64,000 nucleotides of DNA from Anoxybacillus ayderensis (GCF_000833605.1 NZ_JXTG01000002.1:1-64000); one strand, 5' to 3'. Shown: positions 10,266 to 20,293, numbered from the stretch's first letter. The notes: generated by a model not told the origin, from the letters alone. A program made the numbers and translations.

Positions 10266-11063
10266 ATGATGGTAATCATTGTTCAAGATGTGTTGGATCA
10301 ATTAATGGCGCCAGTAGAGAAATTTCCAAATACCGTGGATACCCTTAAGTATGGCGATCCGAATATGGAAGTAAAGGGGATTGCGATTAGTTTCATGCCT
10401 ACATATCGTGTAATACAGCAGGTTGTTTCGGCAGGGGCTAATCTTCTCATCACCCATGAAGGATTATTTTACAGTCACACTGACAATACGGAGATACTAA
10501 AAAATGACTCTGTATATCAGAAAAAAGTTCGTTTAATCGAGGAATCAGGAATTGCTATCTATAGATTTCACGATTATTGGCATCGATATCGGCCAGATGG
10601 AATTACGATCGGCTTAGTTCGCGCTTTAGAGTGGGAGCGGTATGTTTCCGAGTATCAACGGACTGTGACAATTTTAAATATTCCTGAAATGACGGTAAGA
10701 GAAATTGCTGAGTATGTAAAGAGAAGACTAGGGATTCCGTTTGTTCGCGTTTCCGGGGATGTATCAGCCCGATGCATCCGCATTGGAGTGTTGGTGGGCT
10801 ATAGAGGTGGAGGGGCTTTATCTATCCCGTTGTTTGAAAAGGGGAATCTCGATTTGATTATTTATGGGGAAGGTCCGGAATGGGAGACTCCGGAATATGT
10901 TCGGGATGCTGTATATCAAGGAAAACAAAAGGCTTTGATTGTGCTGGGGCATGCTGAAAGTGAGGAACCAGGTATGGCGTACTTGTCTGAGTGGCTGAAA
11001 ACAATATTTACAAGCATACCGATTTATTTTATTCGTGAAGAGCCTGTATTTCATGTCTTTTAA
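10266..11063 (+). CDS. Nif3-like (DUF34) dinuclear-metal protein
   Basis: A 265-residue protein of the Nif3/YbgI family, whose members form hexameric toroids with a two-metal site and have no settled enzymatic role. Typical segments are NLLITHEGLFY (metal ligand region), a central GNLDLIIYGEG-type segment and a C-terminal HAESEEPG with a His and a Glu for the second metal cluster. The start ATG has GAAAGGAATGGG just before it. It sits 40 bases before axe2 in the xylan island, so a role in sugar or ester handling is possible but unproven. This copy is distinct from the core Nif3 gene expected next to rpoD (outside the window). Confidence 0.8.
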   Translation: MMVIIVQDVLDQLMAPVEKFPNTVDTLKYGDPNMEVKGIAISFMPTYRVIQQVVSAGANLLITHEGLFYSHTDNTEILKNDSVYQKKVRLIEESGIAIYRFHDYWHRYRPDGITIGLVRALEWERYVSEYQRTVTILNIPEMTVREIAEYVKRRLGIPFVRVSGDVSARCIRIGVLVGYRGGGALSIPLFEKGNLDLIIYGEGPEWETPEYVRDAVYQGKQKALIVLGHAESEEPGMAYLSEWLKTIFTSIPIYFIREEPVFHVF

Positions 11064-11103
11064 GCCGAAACAATCTTGTTGAAATTCTAAGAGGGAGATG
11101 GCG

Positions 11104-11778
11104 ATGAGAATCAGTAAAGGACAAAAACTGTTATTTATTGGTGATTCCATAACGGACTGCGATCGTGCTAAGCCAGAAGGGGAAGGTCTATTCGGGGCAT
11201 TAGGTACAGGATACGTATCTTATGTCAATGCTCTCCTTCAAACTGTTTATCCAGAACTTGAGATAAGAGTGGTTAACAAAGGGATAAGTGGCAATACGAT
11301 TCGGGACTTGAAAGCAAGATGGCAAGAAGATGTTATGCATGAGCGACCAGACTGGGTATCAATTTTAATCGGAATTAACGATGTTTGGCGGCAGTACGAT
11401 GCTCCTTTTATGAAAGAAAAGCATGTGTACTTAGATGAATATGAAGAGACTTTGCGAACACTTGTGACAGCAACAAAACATTCAGTCGAAGGAATCATTC
11501 TTATGTCGCCATTTTATATAGAAAGTAACAAATTAGATGCCATGCGCTATACAATGGATCAGTATGGTTCCGTTGTCAAAAAAATTGCGCAAGAGACAAA
11601 CAGCCTATTCGTCGATATACAAGGGGCCTTTGATAGATTACTAAAATTTTTTTATCCTGCAGCACTAGCTTGGGATCGTGTTCATCCGTCAGCAACAGGG
11701 CATATGGTTATTGCTCAAGCTTTTTTGGTAGCAATTAATTTCGAGTGGAAAAAGAATTGTGACAACTTTGTTTATTAG
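11104..11778 (+). CDS. axe2: Acetyl-xylan esterase, SGNH hydrolase
   Basis: A cytoplasmic serine esterase that removes acetyl groups from xylo-oligosaccharides. The start at 11104 is preferred over the ATG at 11098 because AAGAGGGAG ends just at 11097, too close to the first ATG. With it, the triad residues fall on Ser15 (IGDSITDC), Asp191 and His194 (WDRVHPS), the positions known for Geobacillus Axe2. Block III (GINDVWRQY) gives the oxyanion-hole Asn. The 224 residues have no signal peptide, which agrees with intracellular action after uptake of decorated oligomers. Confidence 0.93.
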   Translation: MRISKGQKLLFIGDSITDCDRAKPEGEGLFGALGTGYVSYVNALLQTVYPELEIRVVNKGISGNTIRDLKARWQEDVMHERPDWVSILIGINDVWRQYDAPFMKEKHVYLDEYEETLRTLVTATKHSVEGIILMSPFYIESNKLDAMRYTMDQYGSVVKKIAQETNSLFVDIQGAFDRLLKFFYPAALAWDRVHPSATGHMVIAQAFLVAINFEWKKNCDNFVY

Positions 11779-11808
11779 ATAGACAAACTAACTTACAACT
11801 GTTATAAT
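11771..11808 (+). promoter_or_regulatory. xylA promoter with overlapping XylR-like operator
   Basis: A -35 box TAGACA (11780-11785) and a -10 box TATAAT (11803-11808) are 17 bases apart. Half-sites TTTGT (11768-11772) and ACAAA (11783-11787) surround the -35 region. The right arm AGACAAACTAA resembles a half of the Bacillus xyl operator, although the arm spacing here is wider than in B. subtilis. XylR binding is an inference; no xylR gene is in the window. Confidence 0.6.
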
Positions 11809-11848
11809 TCAACTTGAAGATTTTATTAAAATCGGGGAGGAATCCGAC

Positions 11849-13174
11849 ATGGTTTATTTTGAAAACGTTAACAAGGTAGTCTATGAAGGACCAACATCGA
11901 AAAATCCATTTGCTTTTAAGTTTTATAACCCAGAAGAAAAAGTTGGGGACAAAACAATGGAGGAGCATTTGCGGTTTTCGGTGGCATATTGGCACACATT
12001 CGTTGGGGACGGTACGGATCCGTTTGGTATTGGTACGGCAATTCGTCCGTGGAACCAATATAGCGGAATGGACTTAGCAAAAGCACGTGTTGAAGCGGCG
12101 TTTGAATTGTTTGAAAAGTTGGACATTCCATTTTTCTGCTTTCATGATGTTGATATTGCGCCAGAGGGAGATACTCTTGCAGAGACATACAAAAATTTAG
12201 ATGAAATTGTTGATATGATTGAACAATACATGAAAACAAGCAAAACAAAGTTGCTTTGGAATACAGCTAATTTATTTACACATCCTCGTTTTGTACATGG
12301 TGCAGCAACTTCTTGTAATGCAGATGTGTTTGCGTATGCAGCAGCAAAGGTGAAAAAAGGGTTAGAAATTGCCAAACGACTTGGTGCAGAAAACTATGTA
12401 TTTTGGGGCGGACGTGAAGGCTATGAAACGTTGTTAAATACAAATATGAAGCTTGAACTGGACAATTTAGCCCGCTTTTTGAACATGGCGGTTGACTATG
12501 CGAAAGAAATTGGCTTTGACGGACAATTTTTAATTGAGCCAAAACCGAAAGAACCAACGAAACATCAATACGATTTTGATGTCGCTACAGCGTTAGCATT
12601 TTTACAAACATATGGACTAAAAGATTATTTCAAATTTAACATTGAAGCAAACCATGCGACATTGGCAGGTCATACATTTGAACATGAACTTCGTGTCGCA
12701 CGTATTCATGGTATGCTAGGATCAGTTGATGCAAACCAGGGAGATATGTTGCTCGGCTGGGACACAGATGAGTTCCCAACAGACTTGTATGCAACTACAC
12801 TTGCGATGTATGAAATTTTACAAAATGGCGGTCTTGGTCGTGGTGGATTAAACTTCGATGCAAAGGTCAGACGCGGTTCATTTGAACCAGAAGACTTGTT
12901 CTACGCCCATATTGCCGGTATGGACAGCTTTGCAATTGGATTAAAAGTCGCGTACCGTTTAATTGAGGATCGAGTGTTTGAATCTGTTGTTGAAGAGCGG
13001 TATAAAAGCTACACAGAAGGAATTGGCCGCGATATCATTGATGGAAAGGCCAACTTCCATACACTAGAGGCATATGCATTAAATCTTCGCGATATTTCCA
13101 ATCGTTCAGGGCGGCAAGAACGTTTAAAAACGCTACTTAACCAATACTTACTTGAAGTTTGTGTAGCTCGTTAA
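11849..13174 (+). CDS. xylA: Xylose isomerase
   Basis: The enzyme isomerises D-xylose to D-xylulose with two divalent metals. The 441 residues are of the long class II type found in Bacillaceae. The catalytic His99 with Asp102 is in [12 protein letters not shown]; metal ligands lie in [26 protein letters not shown] and the C-terminal [11 protein letters not shown]. The start has GGGGAGGAATCC before it. Xylose comes from XynB. A promoter with a likely XylR operator and an internal cre site give dual control. xylB follows. Confidence 0.98.
   Translation: MVYFENVNKVVYEGPTSKNPFAFKFYNPEEKVGDKTMEEHLRFSVAYWHTFVGDGTDPFGIGTAIRPWNQYSGMDLAKARVEAAFELFEKLDIPFFCFHDVDIAPEGDTLAETYKNLDEIVDMIEQYMKTSKTKLLWNTANLFTHPRFVHGAATSCNADVFAYAAAKVKKGLEIAKRLGAENYVFWGGREGYETLLNTNMKLELDNLARFLNMAVDYAKEIGFDGQFLIEPKPKEPTKHQYDFDVATALAFLQTYGLKDYFKFNIEANHATLAGHTFEHELRVARIHGMLGSVDANQGDMLLGWDTDEFPTDLYATTLAMYEILQNGGLGRGGLNFDAKVRRGSFEPEDLFYAHIAGMDSFAIGLKVAYRLIEDRVFESVVEERYKSYTEGIGRDIIDGKANFHTLEAYALNLRDISNRSGRQERLKTLLNQYLLEVCVAR
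11859..11873 (+). promoter_or_regulatory. CcpA-type cre site inside the xylA start
   Basis: TTGAAAACGTTAACA matches the cre consensus WTGNAANCGNWWNCA at every position. It covers codons 4-9 of xylA. An intragenic cre near the start of xylA is also how B. subtilis imposes glucose repression on xylose genes. Confidence 0.7.
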
Positions 13175-13191
13175 CGAAATGAGGGATGAAC

Positions 13192-14691
13192 TTGGAACAC
13201 GTCATTGGCATCGATTTGGGAACGAGTGCAGTTAAGGTATTACTTGTTGACTGGACTGGAAAAGTAAAAGGGGAGAGCACAGAGGCGTATCCCCTCTATC
13301 AACCATATTCAGGATATAGCGAGCAAAATCCAGAAGATTGGGTAGAAAAAACGATTATTGCATTACGAAAAGTGTTGCAAGTATCAAATGTCGATCCTAG
13401 TTCGATTGTTGGACTCAGTTTTTCTGGACAAATGCATGGGCTAGTATTATTATCTGAAAACAATGAGGTCGTGCGTCCAGCCATTCTTTGGAACGATACA
13501 AGAACGACGGAAGAGTGCCGATTAATTGAAGAGAGAGTTGGAAGAGATAAGTTGTTGTCCATTACAAAAAATCGGGCGCTCGAAGGGTTTACATTACCCA
13601 AATTATTATGGGTAAAAAAGCACGAACCGCATCTTTTTAAACAAGTCCGTACGTTTTTATTACCAAAAGATTATGTTCGCATGCGCCTAACGGGTCATAT
13701 CGCTATGGAATATTCTGATGCAGCAGGAACGTTGCTCCTAGACATAAGTAAAAAGGTGTGGAGTGAGGAAATTTGTCAGGCGCTCGATATTAATATTCAT
13801 TTATGTCCGCCATTAGTTGAGTCCACGGATTATGTTGGTACATTGTTGCCGGAAATAGCAGAAAAAACCGGATTGTCAAAAAATATAAAAGTATTTGCTG
13901 GTGGAGCGGACAACGCATGTGGGGCAATTGGTGCGGGCATTTTAGAAGAAGGACAAACGATGTGTAGTATCGGGACATCTGGTGTCGTGCTTGCATTTGA
14001 ACAAACTGGTGAAAGAGAATTTGGAGGAAAAGTACATTATTTTAATCACGCAAAACCAAATTCGTACTATATTATGGGTGTAACGTTAGCTGCTGGATAT
14101 AGTTTTGATTGGTTTAAGCGAACGTTTTTAAATCACATGTCTTTTTCTGAAATTGTCAAACGAGCGTATCAATCACCTATTGGAGCGAACGGGCTATTGT
14201 TCACACCGTATTTAGTTGGGGAAAGAACTCCTCATGCAGATGCTGATATTCGTGCTTCTTTTATCGGAGTGGATGCTACTCATACAGCATGGGATTTTGC
14301 ACGTTCTGTATTAGAAGGTATTACGTTTTCTTTAAATGAATCCGTCGAAATCATTAGAGCGAGTGGAAAACGTGTGGATACAGTCGTTTCGATTGGCGGT
14401 GGGGCAAAGAGTGAAGAGTGGTTACAAATTCAAGCAGATATATTCGCTACACCAATCGAAAAATTAAAGAATGAACAAGGTCCAAGTATGGGAGCTGCGA
14501 TGATTGCGGCCTACGGTTGTAAGTGGTTCCCATCTTTAGAACACTGTGCTCGTGTATTTAAAGACGTAGAACAAGTTGTTGAGCCGAATAGTCGAGCTGT
14601 AGAAAGATATAAAGAAATTTTCGAAATGTATAAAGAAATATACCTACAAACAAAGGAACTGTCGAAAAAGTTGAAAGCGTTTAGACGATAA
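13192..14691 (+). CDS. xylB: Xylulokinase
   Basis: An FGGY-family kinase that phosphorylates D-xylulose to xylulose-5-phosphate for the pentose phosphate pathway. A TTG at 13192 is preferred: GAGGG (13181-13185) lies directly against the ATG at 13186 but 6 bases before the TTG, and MEHVIGIDLGTSAVK is then the usual short N-terminus. FGGY motifs are seen as DLGTSAVK (phosphate 1), GQMHGLVLL (sugar contact), the adenosine region SIGGGAKSEEWLQ and GPSMGAAMIA. The length of 499 residues is normal. The gene ends in a strong terminator shared with sspI. Confidence 0.96.
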   Translation: MEHVIGIDLGTSAVKVLLVDWTGKVKGESTEAYPLYQPYSGYSEQNPEDWVEKTIIALRKVLQVSNVDPSSIVGLSFSGQMHGLVLLSENNEVVRPAILWNDTRTTEECRLIEERVGRDKLLSITKNRALEGFTLPKLLWVKKHEPHLFKQVRTFLLPKDYVRMRLTGHIAMEYSDAAGTLLLDISKKVWSEEICQALDINIHLCPPLVESTDYVGTLLPEIAEKTGLSKNIKVFAGGADNACGAIGAGILEEGQTMCSIGTSGVVLAFEQTGEREFGGKVHYFNHAKPNSYYIMGVTLAAGYSFDWFKRTFLNHMSFSEIVKRAYQSPIGANGLLFTPYLVGERTPHADADIRASFIGVDATHTAWDFARSVLEGITFSLNESVEIIRASGKRVDTVVSIGGGAKSEEWLQIQADIFATPIEKLKNEQGPSMGAAMIAAYGCKWFPSLEHCARVFKDVEQVVEPNSRAVERYKEIFEMYKEIYLQTKELSKKLKAFRR

Positions 14692-14716
14692 AAATCCCCC
14701 CTTAAAATAAATTGTG

Positions 14717-14749
14717 AAAAAATAGCCTCCGCATGGAAGGCTATTTTTT
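14717..14749. terminator. Bidirectional terminator between xylB and sspI
   Basis: A hairpin with arms AAAAAATAGCC and GGCTATTTTTT has an A-run on one side and a T-run on the other. It can therefore stop xylB transcripts on + and sspI transcripts on -. It overlaps the last codons of sspI. Confidence 0.85.
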
Positions 14750-14950
14750 TACTGCTTCTTCTAATGTGGCAAGCATCGATTGTTTTTGTTCATCTGTTGC
14801 ATGATTCCATAATGCTTCAAACAAGACGCCAAGACCAGGCAAATATTTTTCTTCCCCTTGTTGAATCGCATCGACGATCGTATGTTCTAATTGGTCTTTT
14901 GAGCTGTTTGCGACGTTTGCCATCACGGCACCACGTAAATTAAAATCCAT
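14741..14950 (-). CDS. sspI: Small acid-soluble spore protein SspI
   Basis: A 69-residue minor spore-core protein of the SspI family, made late in the forespore. The sequence begins [15 protein letters not shown] and holds the family block [12 protein letters not shown]. The ATG at 14950 is preceded by GGAGTG at a good distance; the upstream in-frame GTG at 14959 overlaps that site. The gene is convergent with xylB and divergent from msrA. A forespore promoter was looked for but not clearly found. Confidence 0.93.
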   Translation of the reverse strand: MDFNLRGAVMANVANSSKDQLEHTIVDAIQQGEEKYLPGLGVLFEALWNHATDEQKQSMLATLEEAVKK

Positions 14951-14990
14951 TTGACTCACTCCATTCTTTATGTATTGCGTACGTAGTTTT

Positions 14991-14999
14991 TGCTATAAT
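14991..14999 (+). promoter_or_regulatory. Extended -10 promoter of msrA
   Basis: TGCTATAAT is a TGn-extended -10 element 35 bases before the msrA start. No good -35 box is at the right distance, which is usual for extended -10 promoters. Confidence 0.55.
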
Positions 15000-15033
15000 G
15001 GTAACTACTATTCATCAAAGAGGAGAGAGAAAG

Positions 15034-15558
15034 ATGGAAAAAGCGACATTTGCTGGAGGTTGTTTTTGGTGCATGGTCACTCCGTTTGAAGAACTTGATG
15101 GCATTTATGGCATTGTTTCTGGATACACAGGCGGTCATGTCGAACATCCGACATATGAACAAGTGAAAACAGGGACGACAGGACATTACGAAGCCGTACA
15201 AATTACGTTCGATCCAGATGTATTTCCGTACGAAAAATTGTTAGAGTTATATTGGTGTCAAATTGATCCGACGGATGATGGCGGGCAATTTCATGATCGT
15301 GGTCCGCAATATCGAACAGCTATTTTTTATCATAATGAGCGACAAAAAACATTAGCGGAGCAATCGAAAAAACAACTCGAAGAAAGCGGACGTTTTTCAA
15401 AACCGATTGTGACAAAAATTTTACCTGCGACAACGTTTTATCCAGCAGAAGACTATCATCAAAATTACCATAAAAAAAATCCGAAACATTATAAAGAAGA
15501 CCGCGCTGCCTCAGGTCGCGATGAATTTATTGCGAAACATTGGGGGAACAACGAGTGA
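15034..15558 (+). CDS. msrA: Peptide methionine-S-sulfoxide reductase
   Basis: The enzyme reduces S-methionine sulfoxide in proteins using thioredoxin. The catalytic Cys10 is in GGCFWC near the N-terminus, and the [18 protein letters not shown] and [13 protein letters not shown] blocks are intact. The ATG at 15034 follows AGGAGAG; the frame is also open from an ATG at 14998 inside the promoter, which is rejected. At 174 residues it is a single-domain MsrA with no fused MsrB. It overlaps the next gene by 4 bases (GTGA). Confidence 0.96.
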   Translation: MEKATFAGGCFWCMVTPFEELDGIYGIVSGYTGGHVEHPTYEQVKTGTTGHYEAVQITFDPDVFPYEKLLELYWCQIDPTDDGGQFHDRGPQYRTAIFYHNERQKTLAEQSKKQLEESGRFSKPIVTKILPATTFYPAEDYHQNYHKKNPKHYKEDRAASGRDEFIAKHWGNNE

Positions 15559-16307
15559 AACGAATTGAATCAACAAAAAATGAGCGAGTGAAGCAATGGA
15601 AAAAACTTTCAACGAAAAAAGAACGCGACAAAACTGGATTGTTTCTCATTGAAGGATTTCATTTAGTCGAAGAGGCAATCAAAAGTGGCGTTCATATCGA
15701 ACAACTGATTGTTGCGGAGCATGCGATTATTCCCGCAAGCTGGAACGTTGCACACATTCCGATGACGATCGTGACAAATGACGTGATGAAAACAATTAGC
15801 GACACGGAAACACCGCAAGGCATCGCAGCGGTATGCAAACAATTGCATTGGAACGTCGACGATGTACAAACCGCATTGTTCATTGATGCCGTACAAGATC
15901 CGGGGAATGTCGGGACGATTATTCGCACCGCAGATGCCGCAGGAATAGACGCTGTTGTTGTTGGAGAGGGAAGCGCAGATATATACAACGCAAAAGTCAT
16001 TCGTGCCACGCAAGGCTCACTGTTTCATTTCCCTGTTATAAAAGAAGATATCGGGCAATGGATCGCCCGCTTTCAAAATAGGCATATTCCTATTTATGGC
16101 ACATCGCTTCAACATGGGGTAGACTATCGTTCTGTCGCTCCTTCGTCATCGTTTGCATTAATTGTTGGCAACGAAGGGAGCGGAGTGAATGAGCAATGGC
16201 TAAAACAGACGACAACGAACTTATACGTGCCGATTTACGGGAAAGCGGAATCATTAAACGTCGCCATTGCGACAGGCATTTTACTGTATCATTTACAGAA
16301 AAAATAA
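15555..16307 (+). CDS. ysgA: RNA 2'-O-methyltransferase, SpoU/TrmH family (YsgA-like)
   Basis: A SPOUT methyltransferase that probably methylates ribose in rRNA or tRNA using S-adenosylmethionine. The 250 residues have an N-terminal substrate-binding domain (about 1-95) and a C-terminal trefoil-knot domain with [20 protein letters not shown] (motif 1), IVGNEGSGV (motif 2) and [13 protein letters not shown] (motif 3). The GTG at 15555 overlaps the msrA stop and has GGGGGAA before it. In B. subtilis, ysgA also lies directly before pheS. The exact target nucleotide is not known from the sequence. Confidence 0.9.
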   Translation: MKRIESTKNERVKQWKKLSTKKERDKTGLFLIEGFHLVEEAIKSGVHIEQLIVAEHAIIPASWNVAHIPMTIVTNDVMKTISDTETPQGIAAVCKQLHWNVDDVQTALFIDAVQDPGNVGTIIRTADAAGIDAVVVGEGSADIYNAKVIRATQGSLFHFPVIKEDIGQWIARFQNRHIPIYGTSLQHGVDYRSVAPSSSFALIVGNEGSGVNEQWLKQTTTNLYVPIYGKAESLNVAIATGILLYHLQKK

Positions 16308-16328
16308 ACGTATGTTTGTACGATTACC

Positions 16329-16357
16329 TTGCACCTGATGGCACATTTGCTTATAAT
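16329..16357 (+). promoter_or_regulatory. Promoter of the pheST T-box leader
   Basis: TTGCAC (16329-16334) and TATAAT (16352-16357) are 17 bases apart. This is a standard sigma-A promoter in front of the T-box leader. Confidence 0.8.
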
Positions 16358-16364
16358 AAATGAA

Positions 16365-16632
16365 GAATTTCATGATGAAAAGACGATGATCGAGAAGAGT
16401 AGCTTGCCGATCGCCATTCAGGGAGAAAACGCCATAGACTGCGAGCGTTTTTATGGTAGAAGCAAGTGAATTCACCTCGGGAGTTGGCGCTTGGACCATT
16501 TTGCACATGCAAAATGTAAAGGCGTTCCGGTGGAAACCGTTATCTTAATGAAGTGAGCTATGCGAACGGCATAGCTAACAAGGGTGGTACCGCGAGTGCA
16601 CTCGTCCCTTATGTTAGGGGCGAGTTTTTTTA
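16365..16632 (+). promoter_or_regulatory. Phenylalanine T-box riboswitch
   Basis: A tRNA-sensing leader of pheST. The antiterminator core AAGGGTGGTACCGCG is at 16580-16594. A terminator follows, with arms CTCGTCCCT (16601-16609) and AGGGGCGAG (16616-16624) and seven T. Stem I carries GAA-TTC-ACC, and TTC (16471-16473) fits a phenylalanine specifier. Uncharged tRNA-Phe should stabilise the antiterminator and allow pheST expression. Confidence 0.93.
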
Positions 16633-16658
16633 TTTATATCGATCAGAGGAGGGTTTTT

Positions 16659-17693
16659 ATGAAGGAGCGGTTACAACAGCTTCAACAAGAAGCACTTGAA
16701 AAAATTGAACAGGCAAACGATTTAAAAGCGCTCAATGACGTGCGCGTCGCATATCTCGGCAAAAAAGGTCCAATTACAGAAGTGCTGCGCGGCATGGGGG
16801 CGTTGTCTCCTGAAGAGCGTCCTGTCATGGGAGCGCTTGTGAACGAAGTGCGCGAAGTGATTCAAACAGCGCTTGAGGCAAGGCAAGCAACCCTTGAACA
16901 AGCAGAAGTCGAGAAAAAACTAGCGGCGGAAGCGATTGACGTGACACTTCCAGGACGTCCGATTAGACGCGGCAATCATCATCCGTTAACGCGCGTCATT
17001 GAAGAAATTGAAGATTTATTTATCGGCATGGGCTATACGATTGCTGAAGGACCGGAAGTCGAAAAAGACTATTACAACTTTGAAGCGCTCAATTTGCCAA
17101 AAGGTCATCCAGCGCGCGATATGCAAGATTCCTTTTATATTACAGAGGAAATTTTATTGCGCACGCATACGTCACCTGTGCAAGCGCGCACGATGGAAAA
17201 ACATCAAGGACGCGGTCCAGTAAAAATCATTTGCCCGGGAAAAGTGTATCGCCGCGACAACGACGATGCGACACATTCGCATCAATTTACGCAAATTGAA
17301 GGGCTTGTCGTCGATGAACATATTCGCATGAGCGACTTAAAAGGAACGTTGCGCGAGTTTGCTCGCAAAATGTTTGGTGAAGATCGCGACATTCGTTTCC
17401 GCCCGAGCTTTTTCCCATTTACTGAGCCGTCTGTTGAAGTAGATGTTTCATGTGCCAATTGCGGTGGACACGGTTGCAGTGTATGTAAAGGAACAGGTTG
17501 GATTGAAATTTTAGGCGCTGGAATGGTTCATCCGAACGTGCTGGAGATGGCAGGATTTGATTCGAAAAAATATACCGGCTTTGCGTTCGGGATGGGGCCG
17601 GAGCGTATTGCGATGTTGAAGTACGGCATTGATGATATTCGTCATTTTTATCAAAACGATGTTCGTTTCTTGCAACAATTTAATCGGGTGTAA
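16659..17693 (+). CDS. pheS: Phenylalanine--tRNA ligase alpha subunit
   Basis: The catalytic alpha subunit of the alpha2-beta2 synthetase that charges tRNA-Phe. The ATG at 16659 follows AGAGGAGGG and gives 344 residues, the Bacillus length; the frame also runs back into the T-box but has no ribosome site there. An N-terminal coiled coil (about 1-85) precedes the class II core: motif 1 near [17 protein letters not shown], motif 2 with [19 protein letters not shown] and motif 3 with [12 protein letters not shown] four-cysteine CxxC-x4-CxxC segment is at about residue 265-275. The beta subunit follows. Confidence 0.98.
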   Translation: MKERLQQLQQEALEKIEQANDLKALNDVRVAYLGKKGPITEVLRGMGALSPEERPVMGALVNEVREVIQTALEARQATLEQAEVEKKLAAEAIDVTLPGRPIRRGNHHPLTRVIEEIEDLFIGMGYTIAEGPEVEKDYYNFEALNLPKGHPARDMQDSFYITEEILLRTHTSPVQARTMEKHQGRGPVKIICPGKVYRRDNDDATHSHQFTQIEGLVVDEHIRMSDLKGTLREFARKMFGEDRDIRFRPSFFPFTEPSVEVDVSCANCGGHGCSVCKGTGWIEILGAGMVHPNVLEMAGFDSKKYTGFAFGMGPERIAMLKYGIDDIRHFYQNDVRFLQQFNRV

Positions 17694-17708
17694 AAGGAGG
17701 TTGGAACG

Positions 17709-20123
17709 ATGTTTGTTTCATATAAATGGCTACAACAATATGTTGATTTAACAAATATTACGGCAAAAGAATTGGCTGATCGCATCACAAAAGCAGGCAT
17801 TGAAGTGGAAAGTGTTGAGGTGCGCAATAAAGGAATACAAGGTGTCGTCATCGGACATGTACTTGAGCGTGAACAACATCCGAATGCTGATAAATTAAGC
17901 AAATGTTTCGTTGATATCGGTGAAGGAGAGCCCGTGCAAATTATTTGCGGAGCGCCGAACGTCGCAAAAGGACAAAAGGTTGCCGTTGCTAAAGTAGGAG
18001 CTGTATTGCCTGGCAACTTTAAAATTAAACGCGCCAAATTGCGCGGTGAGGAATCGAACGGCATGATTTGCTCGTTGCAAGAACTTGGCGTGGAGTCAAA
18101 ATTAGTGCCGAAAGAATACGCCGACGGCATTTTCGTTTTCCCAAGCGATGCGCCGGTCGGAGCTGATGCGCTAGAACTACTTTACTTGGATGATGAAGTG
18201 TTAGAGCTTAGTTTAACACCAAACCGTGCTGATTGCTTAAGCATGATTGGCGTTGCTTATGAAGTAGCGGCTATTTTAGGACGGAGCGTAAAGCTACCGG
18301 CAATCGAACTTCACGAAAACAGCGAAAGCGTTCATGATTATATTTCTGTGCGCGTCGATACGCCGAAAGACAATCCGTTATATGTGGGACGTATTGTGAA
18401 GAACGTGAAAATTGGTCCATCCCCTCTTTGGATGCAAGCGCGTTTAATGGCGGCCGGCATTCGCCCACATAATAATGTCGTTGATATTACGAACTATATT
18501 TTACTTGAGTACGGCCAGCCGCTTCATGCGTTTGACTACGATCGCCTCGGTTCAAAAGAAATTGTCGTTCGCCGCGCAAAAGCCGGTGAAACAATCGTGA
18601 CGCTTGATGATGTAGAGCGCACGCTCACAGAAGAACATCTTGTCATTACAAACGGGAAAGAGCCTGTCGCTTTAGCTGGTGTGATGGGCGGTGCGAACTC
18701 GGAAGTATGTGATAAAACAGTAAACGTATTTATTGAAGCGGCATATTTTAACGGAGCAACGATTCGCCAAGCGGTCAAAGATCACGGATTGCGCAGCGAG
18801 TCGAGCACACGGTTTGAAAAAGGCATCGACCCAGCGCGCACGAAAGAAGCGCTTGACCGCGCGGCTATGTTAATGGCGGAATATGCTGGCGGCGAAGTCA
18901 TTGGCGGCGTTGTGGAAGTGAACACACTGCAACGAAAAGATGTTGTTGTCACGATTACATTAGACCGTATCAATAACGTGCTTGGCACAACAATTACGAA
19001 AGAAGAAGTCGCAGGCATTTTAACGAACTTGCAATTTACGTTCACAGAAGAGAACGGAACGTTTACGATTACTGTTCCATCGCGCCGTCGCGATATCGCG
19101 ATTGAAGAAGATATTATTGAAGAAGTGGCGCGTCTTTATGGGTATGACAACTTGCCAGCAACTCTTCCAGTCGGGGAAGCAAAGCCAGGGAAACTTACCC
19201 CATATCAAGCAAAGCGCCGCAAAGTACGCCGTTATTTAGAAGATGCGGGCTTATTCCAAGCGATTACGTACTCGCTCACGAACGAGGCGAAAGCGACGAT
19301 GTTTGCGCTTGAAACGGCGGAACCGATCCGTCTTGCTCTTCCAATGAGCGAAGAACGCAGCGTCTTGCGACAAAGCTTAGTGCCGCACTTATTGGAAGCG
19401 GCAAGCTACAACCGCGCTCGCCAAGTCGAAAACGTCGCGCTATACGAAATCGGCTCGGTATACTTAGCTAACGGCGAGCACGAACTGCCAAACGAAAAAG
19501 AGCGGTTAGCCGGCGTCTTGACAGGAGTATGGCATGCGCATGTATGGCAAGGAGAGAAAAAAGCGGTTGATTTTTATGTCGCAAAAGGGATTTTAGATGG
19601 TTTGTTTGCGTTGCTAGGATTAGAAAACCGCGTGGAATACAAGCAAGCAAAACGCGAGCACCTTCATCCAGGGCGCACAGCCGATATGTTGCTAGACGGC
19701 AAAACAATTGGCTTTATCGCTCAGCTTCATCCGATCGTACAAAAACAATTTGATTTAAAAGAAACGTATGTGTTTGAACTAGACCTTGAAGTGTTACTGA
19801 AAGCGGAAGTAGACAACATTCGCTATACCGCGATTCCACGCTTCCCATCCATTACGCGCGATATTGCGCTCGTCGTCGATGAACATGTCGTCGCGGGTGA
19901 GTTGCAAAAAGCGATTATCGAAGCAGGCGGCGAACTGTTGAAAGACGTATCGATTTTCGACGTCTACAAAGGAGACCGCCTCCCAGAAGGCAAAAAATCA
20001 ATTGCCTTTGCGCTCCGTTACTACGACCCAGAGCGGACGTTAACGGATGAAGAAGTAACAAACGTTCACGAACAAGTGATTAAAGCTGTTGAACAACAAT
20101 TCGGCGCCACATTGCGCGGGTAA
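17709..20123 (+). CDS. pheT: Phenylalanine--tRNA ligase beta subunit
   Basis: The beta subunit of PheRS, 804 residues as in Bacillus. It holds an EMAP-like tRNA-binding domain (about 40-150), the B3/4 editing domain (about 210-390) that hydrolyses mischarged Tyr-tRNA-Phe, the DNA-binding-like B5 domain (about 405-480) and a C-terminal FDX-ACB domain (about 710-804) that grips the tRNA anticodon stem. AAAAGGAGG precedes the start. It is co-transcribed with pheS under the T-box and ends in a stem-loop terminator. Confidence 0.98.
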   Translation: MFVSYKWLQQYVDLTNITAKELADRITKAGIEVESVEVRNKGIQGVVIGHVLEREQHPNADKLSKCFVDIGEGEPVQIICGAPNVAKGQKVAVAKVGAVLPGNFKIKRAKLRGEESNGMICSLQELGVESKLVPKEYADGIFVFPSDAPVGADALELLYLDDEVLELSLTPNRADCLSMIGVAYEVAAILGRSVKLPAIELHENSESVHDYISVRVDTPKDNPLYVGRIVKNVKIGPSPLWMQARLMAAGIRPHNNVVDITNYILLEYGQPLHAFDYDRLGSKEIVVRRAKAGETIVTLDDVERTLTEEHLVITNGKEPVALAGVMGGANSEVCDKTVNVFIEAAYFNGATIRQAVKDHGLRSESSTRFEKGIDPARTKEALDRAAMLMAEYAGGEVIGGVVEVNTLQRKDVVVTITLDRINNVLGTTITKEEVAGILTNLQFTFTEENGTFTITVPSRRRDIAIEEDIIEEVARLYGYDNLPATLPVGEAKPGKLTPYQAKRRKVRRYLEDAGLFQAITYSLTNEAKATMFALETAEPIRLALPMSEERSVLRQSLVPHLLEAASYNRARQVENVALYEIGSVYLANGEHELPNEKERLAGVLTGVWHAHVWQGEKKAVDFYVAKGILDGLFALLGLENRVEYKQAKREHLHPGRTADMLLDGKTIGFIAQLHPIVQKQFDLKETYVFELDLEVLLKAEVDNIRYTAIPRFPSITRDIALVVDEHVVAGELQKAIIEAGGELLKDVSIFDVYKGDRLPEGKKSIAFALRYYDPERTLTDEEVTNVHEQVIKAVEQQFGATLRG

Positions 20124-20127
20124 AACG

Positions 20128-20167
20128 AATCCCCTATCTGATGCACGAGCATTGGATGGGGGTTTTT
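20128..20167 (+). terminator. Terminator after pheT
   Basis: An imperfect hairpin pairs TCTGATGC with GCATTGGA (loop ACGA) and CCCC with GGGG, with a short internal loop between them. Five T follow the right arm. Confidence 0.75.
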
Positions 20168-20206
20168 ATGTCCTCGTCGAATCGGTGAGAGTGTTTTTTG
20201 TCTAGT

Positions 20207-20265
20207 CCGCCAAAATTGGCGGGCGCACCGTCAAAAAATGGCGGGGTTCCGACACAAGTTGGCGG
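20207..20265 (+). repeat. Three palindromic units with an exact 21-base period
   Basis: Units CCGCCAAAATTGGCGG (20207-20222), CCGTCAAAAAATGGCGG (20228-20244) and CCGACACAAGTTGGCGG (20249-20265) start exactly 21 bases apart. The first is a perfect palindrome; the others keep the CCG...GGCGG ends. The array ends 22 bases before a TATAAT. The spacing of two helix turns puts all units on one DNA face, as in activator or repressor arrays. Which protein binds is unknown. A dispersed repeat unrelated to the next gene is the main alternative. Confidence 0.8.
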
Positions 20266-20287
20266 TGAAAGAGTGAGAAAATGGAGG

Positions 20288-20293
20288 TATAAT
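20288..20293 (+). promoter_or_regulatory. -10 box before the 59-residue membrane protein
   Basis: TATAAT stands 36 bases before the small gene. The base positions for a -35 box read GTGAAA (20265-20270), a weak match, so transcription may depend on a factor bound at the 21-base repeats. Confidence 0.5.

Noticed and set aside
10057-10269. Basic 70-codon frame before the Nif3-like gene
   Set aside because: No ribosome site, no family and a run into the next gene; kept only as part of the decayed stretch.
14951-15030. Sigma-G promoter for sspI on the reverse strand
   Set aside because: No pair of -35 and -10 elements at the right distance was clear; only scattered partial matches were seen.
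16584-16658. Longer pheS start inside the T-box
   Set aside because: The upstream codons are the T-box core and terminator; a good ribosome site and the family length support the ATG at 16659.
20207-20265. Short regularly spaced repeats as a CRISPR array
   Set aside because: The units are 16-17 bases and palindromic, only three, with 4-5-base gaps; no spacers and no cas genes are present.
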